Part shown: one piece after another, positions 56,872 to 64,000 of the stretch | How positions within the stretch are numbered: the first letter of the stretch is position 1 | Layout: every line of letters starts with the position of its first letter | Source of the DNA: Odiellus spinosus | Taxonomy: Eukaryota; Arthropoda; Arachnida; Opiliones; Phalangiidae | DNA length: 64,000 bases | Direction: 5' to 3' | Assembly: GCA_963920705.1 (NCBI GenBank) | Contig: OY987230.1 | Span: forward strand, 9,619,185 to 9,683,184 | Made by a program: the position numbers and the translations under genes | Notes under the pieces: generated by a model | Database searches by the model: none | Told to the model about the DNA's origin: nothing | What the model saw: only the letters and a program-made list of their open reading frames with translations

Positions 56872-58097
56872 ATGATTATTAATCTGCGAATAACAATAAT
56901 TTTAATCTCAGGATTTCTCAGATGTAACAATCAAAAAATCAAGAATTTTTTATTTTCATCTCAGAGATGCAATTGATTAAATTCTTGGAGAAAAAGTAAA
57001 CATTTTAATGTCTAAAATAGTTTTGTAAATTCTTTTAAGATACACAAGGAGATTTTTCGTGCCCTTCATGGTTTGGCTTGTTTGACGACTCAAACGACTT
57101 AACTGGAGGAGGATTTTATTATTGCGCATTTGGCTATAATATCCACGGTTCATGCAATGATTCATTGGCTTTTTATCCTAAAAAATGTGTTGGTACGTCA
57201 TTCAGGAAGTTCCTAGTGTGATTTTTCTATCATATTCTTGGTACCATCAGAAGTAAATATAAGAAGTATCCAAGCCTTTTTGACAAGATGTCCACTTTTT
57301 AGATTTTTTTTTTTTTTTTTGGGTCCTATCAATTTTTGAGCTACTGGTGGAAACCGCAAATGAACACAAAAAAATACCATGTCAATACAGCTTGAAACCG
57401 CTTGGCGAGCAATTTTGTGTATTTATCAAGGGTTACCCACCAACAGCTAAATTCGAAAGTTTGAGGTGCGAGCTTGTTTTTAGATTCAATGGACTGTTCT
57501 CACTTGTTAAAGGGGGGCTTATATACCTCTCCTTATTTACTTCTGGTACTATCCATAAATGTACATGTATTTAAGGCTGGACTCCTAAAAAGATGCTAGC
57601 AACGCTAGTTACAACTACTCGCGCAATACCAAAATTTGACTGCCCTTGGATTGATGGAAATTATCCAGACATCACTGACGTGACTTGTAAAGGATATTGG
57701 AATTGTTTTTCACAAAACGCAACATTTATGTAAGGCATTAAACAAACCAGTTTTAGGCAAATCTTCAAAATTTTAATATATTGTCACAGGACATGCGATT
57801 CAAATAAGAACTTTGATACAATTCAAGGAGTTTGCAGTGAAGACGCCACTTGCGGTACTGCTTTATAATTATTATTATTATTATTATTTTTTTTTGGTAG
57901 AAAATTAAAATAAGATTCAAATTAATTTTTCTACAGATGGTTATTCGCATAAATGCAATGAACAATTCTCATATACAGCAGACCTGGATGATAAAACCAA
58001 GTATTGGGAGTGTTATTTCGGCATGCCTTATCACTGGACATGTGATCCTGGTTTAGAGTTTGACGCTGAGAATCACTATTGCAATATACCTAAGTAA
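56872..58097 (+). CDS. Secreted protein with peritrophin-A/CBM14-type chitin-binding modules
   Basis: Exons 56872-56923, 57040-57192, ~57576-57729, 57790-57854, 57937-58097 (stop TAA); phases 1, 1, 2, 1 agree at every junction. The start gives MIINLRITIILISGFLRYTQG, a signal peptide. Module 1: CPSWFGLFDD...GGFYYCAFGYNIHGSC...LAFYPKKC. A Thr-containing linker follows. Module 2: CPWIDGNYPD...GYWNCFSQNATFMTC...F...GVC. Module 3: CNEQF...KYWECYFGMPYHWTC...LEFDAENHYC. Each has the six-Cys CBM14 spacing with an aromatic before the third Cys, which binds chitin in peritrophic or cuticular proteins. PolyA signal at 58207-58212. Acceptor of exon 3 has a weak pyrimidine tract and is the least certain. 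Confidence 0.8.
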
Positions 58098-58244
58098 AAA
58101 TACCTGAGCTTATATCGACAAAGTATTTAACAATTGGGGATGGTACTCTATATTTTCTATTAAATCAGTTTAGTAAACATCAATGTCTGTAACAACTATA
58201 TACCGAAATAAAAGATTTTGTTTTCATTATTAAACTTTGAAATT

Positions 58245-59279
58245 TTAAAGATCATGATCATCTGGGTGATATAATTCACTTAGAAGACGATAGACATAGC
58301 TAGGAGAATTTCCACCAATGTTTGATATAAAAAGAGACACTAAATCTGGAGGAACATAATCGAAATAAGGCGCATAAACCTGAACCTTAGAGATAAGGCT
58401 ACTTGAGAAGCTCATTACATCTTCAGGGGATGTAAATTTATTAAAAGCATTCTGATCATACGAACAATGGTATTGAGGGGTTAACTTAAACATGGCGGTG
58501 CAAACTATCAAGGGTACTGAATAATTTTTGGCGCATAAGGCTAAAGGGTGCGTGCCACTGACGGCTTTTAGTCCACCATTAGCCATCATAGAGTGAGTGC
58601 CTATGATAACCTTATTCACGCGAGACATAATGGCAAAAATATTAGAGTCAGGGATCAGGGTAGTTTCTATACCAGCTTCAGCCAAAGATTTGGCCAACTG
58701 TTGACCACTGTAAGAGGGAGCAAATTCCACTACAATAACTTGGAATTTTCGAGTTTTTGCAGCCCGCTTCAAAAATCCTTCGACCGTTTTAGAGCCGCCA
58801 CCAGTCATAATAACCTCGTCAGAGTGAATATGTTGAAGAGATTGGGTCATAATATTATCCGCACTTGTTTCCAGTTCAGTTTCTAATTCGCTTAAGTTAT
58901 CGAGAATCGCGTCTTTTAAATTTGGAAATATTTTCTTATAATCCGATCCCTGCCCCTCTGACAGAAGCAATTTTTGAAGGGACTCCTGAGGATCACCTTC
59001 AATGTGAGGACCTTGAGCTCCGGCATACTCGTCTCTAACGATTTTTAAAACCCTTCGAACCATATTACCAGCTGCTGTTTCTGTCGGATCCGCTTCCACA
59101 ACCCTTCTTCCAATACCCCGAAGCATTGCGATTAACTCATCTGCATAAGTCCACTCATTCTCCGAAATTATTTTAGTCAAAACTTTCAAAGTTTGGTACG
59201 CAATGGTGTAGTAGTTCTTGACGTTTTCAAGTTTTATATCTTCTACAAGCTTTTCCAAAAGCTTATTTGGCTCTCCCAT
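58245..59279 (-). CDS. EIF2B2: Translation initiation factor eIF2B subunit beta
   Basis: 344 residues in one exon, close to the human length (351). Regulatory subunit of eIF2B, the GDP-GTP exchange factor for eIF2 in the cytosol. The N-terminal helical part is followed by the Rossmann-like eIF2B alpha/beta/delta fold. Family signatures: FQVIVVEFAP, AGIETTLIPDSNIFAIMSRVNKVIIGTHSMMANGG, FDYVPPDLVSLFISNIGG, and closing SPSYVYRLLSELYHPDD. ATG at 59279 is in the expected place for the family. Convergent with the CBM14 gene (stop codons 147 bp apart) and divergent from PIGG. Absence of introns in the coding part is unusual for this gene; no poly(A) tract or flanking repeat marks it as a retrocopy. 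Confidence 0.98.
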   Translation of the reverse strand: MGEPNKLLEKLVEDIKLENVKNYYTIAYQTLKVLTKIISENEWTYADELIAMLRGIGRRVVEADPTETAAGNMVRRVLKIVRDEYAGAQGPHIEGDPQESLQKLLLSEGQGSDYKKIFPNLKDAILDNLSELETELETSADNIMTQSLQHIHSDEVIMTGGGSKTVEGFLKRAAKTRKFQVIVVEFAPSYSGQQLAKSLAEAGIETTLIPDSNIFAIMSRVNKVIIGTHSMMANGGLKAVSGTHPLALCAKNYSVPLIVCTAMFKLTPQYHCSYDQNAFNKFTSPEDVMSFSSSLISKVQVYAPYFDYVPPDLVSLFISNIGGNSPSYVYRLLSELYHPDDHDL

Positions 59280-59679
59280 CTTAATACTTGTTGTATTATC
59301 TAATCAAATTTATAAAACTTTTTAAAAACACTAATTTAAAGGACATATGGATCAACAAGATGTGATGAAATCTTTTCAACTGTAACGTGGCTTTAAACTA
59401 GCAGACGACGTCACGTGCCTGGCTAGGAAGGGTCCAACCCGAACACAGGGGTGTGATCTGACGTTTGACCCCGAGTTCCTGTAACATCATGGTGACATGA
59501 TCATTCTCGTGCTTCTTGGCGCACATCTTTGATACGCGATATCATAGGGTATAAAAATCATGAGATGATTTAAAGGGAGCTCTTATTAATGCGTAATTAA
59601 TTTTAATCTCACGATTTATCTATCTTAGCAGGTACAATAAAATTTATTGCTTTAGAGTTTGACATTGGGATTGTTGACC
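59280..59679. promoter_or_regulatory. Bidirectional promoter region of EIF2B2 and PIGG
   Basis: 400 bp between two divergent start codons. Contains GACGTCACGTG at 59407-59417, an overlapping CRE-like (GACGTCA) and E-box (CACGTG) motif, in the least AT-rich part. Function inferred from arrangement and motif only. Confidence 0.55.
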
Positions 59680-62541
59680 ATGAAGCCCTATTCTGGAAAA
59701 TATTCAAAGCTGATCATATTCATTAGCGTGGGTGTACATATTCTGGGATTAGCAATTTTTGCCATTGGTTTCTTTCCGGAAACTAAGATCTTGAAACCAC
59801 CTTCAACCAAGTCAGATCTACCAAAAGATTTTGGAAAATATAGTAGGCCCAGAACAATTGCGAATGGCATTCGCAACAATACTTTGGATCTGAGAAATCT
59901 GTACAAGAACCACTTTGACAAGGTGGTGTTACTCCTGGTGGATGGCTTGAGGTCAGATTTCATCCCTTCAATAAAGATGGACTATTTTGATTACGGTACA
60001 ATGCCATTTGTTGAAGAAGTGTTGAAAGATGAAACAACAGCAATTGGCTATCAAAGCTGGGCTAATAATCCTACAGTTACTTTGCCCAGAGTGAAAGCCA
60101 TGATGACTGGCACAGTACCAGCCTTTTTAAACGTCATCAACAACTTGCAAGCTTCATCTTTAAACGAAGACAATATTCTTTACCAAGCCGCGTCTGCTAA
60201 AAGAAAAATTCACTTTTACGGAGATGACACTTGGCTGAAATTATTTCCTAATGCATTCCAGAGATCAGAGGGAACCGTGTCTTTCTATGTATCAGATTAC
60301 ACCGAAGTAGACAACAATGTGACTAGAAATGTGATTAAAGACCTAGAGAAATCTGACTGGGATATGTTAATTTTGCATTACTTGGGTCTAGATCATATAG
60401 GTCATCTAGCCGGACCATTTAGCCACTTGTTTGTCCCAAAATTGCAAGAAATGGATGGCATAGTAAAGAAAATTTATAACCATCTCCTTCAAACTGGAAA
60501 ACCTAGTCTTATTGTTCTGTTTGGAGATCATGGAATGACAAATACTGGAAATCACGGAGGTGTTAGTGATAAAGAAATATCAGTGCCCTTAGTTTTCATA
60601 TCAACGGTAAAAATTAAGCCTTCCCTACTTGAAAAATCAACCCAAATATACCATCGAAAAATTCTTCAAGTTGATTTGGCAGCTACTTTATCCGCACTTC
60701 TGGGTCTTCCAATACCATCTAACAATATAGGGAGTGTAATCCCCGGTGTTCTAAATTTAGCAAATTTCAACGCTAAAGAACAGTTATACGCATTGTATTA
60801 CAATTCTCAGCAATTGTTAAACACTTTGAAAGGGGACCATATGTTTGACACGTACAACACTAAACTGAGCAATATCTATAGTTTACATCGAATTTGGGTG
60901 GAAAAACTATCAGACGATATGACAATGTTTCGTAGTGTAAAATCTGGTTATATAGAAATTATGGCTGAAATTAGTCACTCTTTAGAATCATCATTGACTA
61001 AGTATGACGTTTACGCTATGGTTATCGGTGTTTTAGCAGTGATTTCAGCATTCCTAACTATTTTCACGTTGATTATAGATCCCAGTCGGTTGAGTCACGT
61101 GATGGGGTTTGGTGATGTTATTTTGGGATTGCTCGGCTTGGGAATCTCCTTGACGGTTCATTGCATAATTTGTATTAAAGCCGATAGTTGCATGTGTCAT
61201 TCATTCTTTTGGCTCGCACCAACGGGAATCATTAACTTCTTCTTGTTTAGCTCGCTAAAATTCTTCTCATTCCTCTTCTTAGAAACGATTCAAGAAGCCC
61301 TCTCACTCTCAATTGCAAATTTTATATTGTTAGCCACTTTTCTACACGGTTTAAGCTTGGGTTCTTCGAGTTTTGTAGAAGAGGAACACCAAACGTGGTA
61401 CTTTTTCACCATGACCCTCCTATTCCTATTGTTTCTCAGAAACATAAGAGAAATTGTGCAAACGTACGACTTATCCCTTGAATTGGGACATTTTAAAAGC
61501 ACCAGTATGGGCAATGAACTAACTTATCGCAATACCATCATTAAAAAAATTATCGTTAGCGGGCTCTTATTGTTTGTCACGAGACTCTTGCGTTCTTGGA
61601 ATCAAACTGGGAATAAATGGGCTTCTCTTCCCGATATCGGTGATTGGCTAATCTTGGAAAATCAGTTTATTTTGCTAATGTTTTTAACCGTAGGAGCATT
61701 GTTAATAATTGGGTTAACCCAAAGCACCAGGAGAGTATTACAATTTCTAAGTACGTGGTTGACGTTGATCATGATTTTGCTTTATCACTTAGAAAATGGG
61801 GTTCAACCAGCCATGACAATTGTTGGCTTTGAAAAAAATACGCTACCCAGATTAAGTTACTTGCTAATTGCGTTTAGCGTGGTTGAAACCTGCATTTACG
61901 TTTATTATCACCCAAGCCCCTCTTATAGCAACAAATTTTTAAACATTTTAAGAGCCCTTTCGACTGCGTGGGTGTTACTTTTCACTCTGCAAAGCAAAAC
62001 CCGTAATCTTCCCCTGGTGGCTTTGATAATCATGCAAGAAAGGTTGGCTCACGAGCTAGTTTGGAAACAAACAATGTCACTAACTATACGTAACATTACG
62101 TATATGTGGTTAGGCATGTGCTCTTTCTTTTATCAAGGAAACTCCAACATGCTCTCCACGATCGATGTGGCTTCGGGTTACGTTGGATTATCAAATTATA
62201 ACGCATTTTTTGTGGGACTTTTAATATATTGTCACACGTACGCTGGATTAATTTTTTGGCTGCTTCGTTACCTATGCGGTGCACTAGCTCACATATCTAA
62301 AGATAGTTTAAACACGTTGCAACAAATTCCATTTAGTTTAGGGGGTTTGTTATGTTGCCGGTTTTTCGCTATCGCGGTATACTTAATTACAGTCTTATTT
62401 CTACGATATCATTTATTCATTTGGTCAGTTTTTGCCCCAAAATTATTGTATGAAACATTCCATTCTATTGTTATTATATCTTTTGTTTTGTTTGTATTAT
62501 CAGTGACGCACGTAATTAATAAATACAGGGAAAAGATCTAA
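59680..62541 (+). CDS. PIGG: GPI ethanolamine phosphate transferase 2 (PIGG/GPI7)
   Basis: 953 residues from ATG 59680 (a longer frame opens at TTG 59659 but ATG is in a better context and gives the usual N-terminus); human protein about 983. It adds ethanolamine phosphate to the second mannose of GPI anchors in the ER. N-terminal membrane segment at about 8-33, then a lumenal alkaline-phosphatase-like domain. Its metal and nucleophile motifs are LLVDGLRSD (D88), PTVTLPRVKAMMTG (T134), LGLDHIGH (D238, H239, H242), FGDHGM (D283, H284) and NHGG (H292). From about residue 445 there are many membrane helices. SDYTEVDNNVTRN plus LHYLGLDHIGHLAGP distinguish PIGG from PIGO and PIGN. Single coding exon, which is uncommon. 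Confidence 0.97.
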   Translation: MKPYSGKYSKLIIFISVGVHILGLAIFAIGFFPETKILKPPSTKSDLPKDFGKYSRPRTIANGIRNNTLDLRNLYKNHFDKVVLLLVDGLRSDFIPSIKMDYFDYGTMPFVEEVLKDETTAIGYQSWANNPTVTLPRVKAMMTGTVPAFLNVINNLQASSLNEDNILYQAASAKRKIHFYGDDTWLKLFPNAFQRSEGTVSFYVSDYTEVDNNVTRNVIKDLEKSDWDMLILHYLGLDHIGHLAGPFSHLFVPKLQEMDGIVKKIYNHLLQTGKPSLIVLFGDHGMTNTGNHGGVSDKEISVPLVFISTVKIKPSLLEKSTQIYHRKILQVDLAATLSALLGLPIPSNNIGSVIPGVLNLANFNAKEQLYALYYNSQQLLNTLKGDHMFDTYNTKLSNIYSLHRIWVEKLSDDMTMFRSVKSGYIEIMAEISHSLESSLTKYDVYAMVIGVLAVISAFLTIFTLIIDPSRLSHVMGFGDVILGLLGLGISLTVHCIICIKADSCMCHSFFWLAPTGIINFFLFSSLKFFSFLFLETIQEALSLSIANFILLATFLHGLSLGSSSFVEEEHQTWYFFTMTLLFLLFLRNIREIVQTYDLSLELGHFKSTSMGNELTYRNTIIKKIIVSGLLLFVTRLLRSWNQTGNKWASLPDIGDWLILENQFILLMFLTVGALLIIGLTQSTRRVLQFLSTWLTLIMILLYHLENGVQPAMTIVGFEKNTLPRLSYLLIAFSVVETCIYVYYHPSPSYSNKFLNILRALSTAWVLLFTLQSKTRNLPLVALIIMQERLAHELVWKQTMSLTIRNITYMWLGMCSFFYQGNSNMLSTIDVASGYVGLSNYNAFFVGLLIYCHTYAGLIFWLLRYLCGALAHISKDSLNTLQQIPFSLGGLLCCRFFAIAVYLITVLFLRYHLFIWSVFAPKLLYETFHSIVIISFVLFVLSVTHVINKYREKI

Positions 62542-62870
62542 CGAAGGAAGTGGAGAAAAAAAAAAATGTACCATTTCGGCTCTATTAATAACATTATTCT
62601 AGTCAATTCTGATGGACTGTGCTAATATATTTGTAGGCCTATGCAACCAAATTGCGAATAAAATTAACTTTGTAGAACAAGAATTTTTTTTTTTTCTTTT
62701 TTTTTTTTTTTTTGCCATACATTTTAAAGAAATTTCAAGATAAATTGCCGGGCAAGAGGTTTGGAGAAATTCAATGAAGGGATATATTATTAGTGAAGAA
62801 AAGGCAGAGCAGTGGGGTCTAATGTTCAGCAGGCCCGTGCCAATTAAACAGGGCTCCTTCAAGTATCTTC

Positions 62871-63047
62871 CCTTACCGAAAAAAGTTAGTCTGATCTGAA
62901 GAGGTCCTCAAGAACACTACAAATGTCTTGGGAAAGTCTTTAAGACTCCTTGACACAATGAAAGACTTCCCCAAGACCTCTTAAGACTACATAAGACACC
63001 TGAAAGACTTCCCCAAGACCTCTTAAGACTAACTTTTTTTGGTAAGG
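62871..63047. mobile_element. MITE with CCTTACC ends
   Basis: CCTTACCGAAAAAAGTTAGT at left, ACTAACTTTTTTTGGTAAGG at right. Inside, GAAAGACTTCCCCAAGACCT + CTTAAGACTA is repeated directly at 62960 and 63003. Confidence 0.8.
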
Positions 63048-63318
63048 GTTGGGCTGCAAGCAAGCCCAGATTGCAGTACTACGCCATTGCGGTAAAGCTT
63101 TTCATTGGTAGGGAGTTAATGTTCAGAGTTCATACAGAACCTCTATTTCCAGAATTCGAGCAAAAGGTCAGGGATAAGTCTTTATTTCCATAAATGGAAA
63201 ACCATTTCTATTTGAAATATTTACGGGAAGAGTTTGACCTAGGCAAAATAGTAATAGTACAGAGGAAAAGGAGTAGGGTGAGAATATAGAGGAAAGGCTT
63301 TCTTTCCACTCTCTGTAA

Positions 63319-63482
63319 TAGACCTCTTGCGTTAGGCAACCTACTGAATCAGACGTGCATAAGGGGATGAAACGTCGCAGTCTCTGCGCATGAGATCATG
63401 CGCAGTAACTGTGGCGTTCCATCCCCCTTTGCAGATCTGATTCAGTGGGTTGGCTACCCCCTTTTCTAGAGCAAGAGGTCTA
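63319..63482. mobile_element. MITE with TA-GACCTCTTGC ends
   Basis: TAGACCTCTTGC at left and GCAAGAGGTCTA at right, exact inverses with TA at both edges, plus CTACTGAATCAGA / TCTGATTCAGTGG and TGCGCATGAGATCATGCGCA at the centre. TA edges suggest a Tc1/mariner-type target. Confidence 0.85.
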
Positions 63483-64000
63483 TGGTCTAATTTTTAAATT
63501 TACTAAAAGTAAGCTGCAAGGGCAGAAATATTTTGAATAAGATTTTCATCGCTCTAAGGCACTATTTTACCTATAAGGTTTTAAAAATAATACGTTTATT
63601 TTAATATTTTTAAATATTTTCTTACCAAAAAGATATTTACAGAGCAAAAATACCGAGTCTGTATATACAAGAATTGGGTTTTTTTTTTAAATATAAAAAT
63701 GAATTTTTTATTTATTTTTTTTTTTTTTTTGTGGTATATCCTTAAAAGAAAGCGAAATTACTAGTAAAACGGTTTTTTACAAGAGTAATTCGGGTTCCTT
63801 TTACGGTCGAAATAAGATAAAGAAATCTCGCTTAAATACGATACTTAATTTTACGTTCTGATTAAAAAAATCTGGGCCTTACTCCGCTTTCAATATTTGT
63901 TAAACTAACGATTACCCCAATTTATCTGGCAGACATAATTGTTATTGTACATGTAGAACCATTTCTGCCATTAATAATTAAATTAATTATTATCATTTAA

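Larger units (their letters stand above)
62542..64000. other. Region downstream of PIGG, no further gene
   Basis: AATAAA at about 62646, two T-rich runs (62682-62713, 63716-63731), two palindromic MITEs (62871-63047, 63319-63482) and AT-rich sequence. The 87-codon minus frame at 62599-62862 owes its Lys-rich part to a T-run and is not credible. Confidence 0.6.

Noticed and set aside
57347..57574. 75-codon frame between CBM14 exons
   Set aside because: No Cys spacing of the module, no ATG at its start; it lies in the intron between two supported exons.
59659..59679. TTG start seven codons before the PIGG ATG
   Set aside because: Non-ATG start is unlikely in a eukaryotic gene, and ATG 59680 gives a normal N-terminus.

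Overview
The window is nuclear DNA from an invertebrate animal. Protein genes are split by GT-AG introns with matching phases, mRNA ends carry AATAAA signals, DNA is AT-rich, and there is dense non-autonomous DNA-transposon debris. A secreted protein with peritrophin-A/CBM14-type chitin-binding modules fits a chitin-using invertebrate. I cannot assign a phylum from the sequence.

Layout. (1) 158-25698 and 34644-53347 are two directly oriented copies of one large segmental duplication. Each carries a White/ABCG1-like ABC half-transporter gene (14 matching exons traced in both copies). Each also carries the 3' part of a DUS3L tRNA-dihydrouridine synthase gene. DUS3L is cut off, interrupted and stop-containing in copy 1 (pseudogene). 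In copy 2 it runs on into an almost complete gene (to 55376, minus strand). (2) The spacer 25699-34643 holds a 1-kb 16-bp minisatellite, a Val-type tRNA-like gene, several palindromic elements, a 224-bp tandem repeat and one possible tiny two-exon gene. (3) 55400-64000 is ordinary gene territory: a small secreted CBM14 protein (plus), EIF2B2 (minus) and PIGG (plus). The last two are intronless in their coding parts and diverge from a 400-bp shared promoter region.

Mobile DNA dominates the duplicated part. There is a TTAA-flanked palindromic MITE family (piggyBac-like target), several other foldback/MITE families, a 4.1-kb element with ~380-bp terminal inverted repeats, a P-element-superfamily transposase remnant and a 3' LINE fragment. 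Because most MITEs sit at the same place in both copies, they predate the duplication. Insertions in only one copy leave a clean empty site in the other, so the duplication records recent transposition. Examples are 4979-5313, 25269-25666 and 43757-44559.

The most unusual signal is a pair of 16-bp minisatellites (18545-19147 and 26669-27662) that share the core CAGGGGCAAWAA in opposite orientation. The second array is sorted into ordered blocks, mostly one substitution apart, and neighbouring reading frames are all open.
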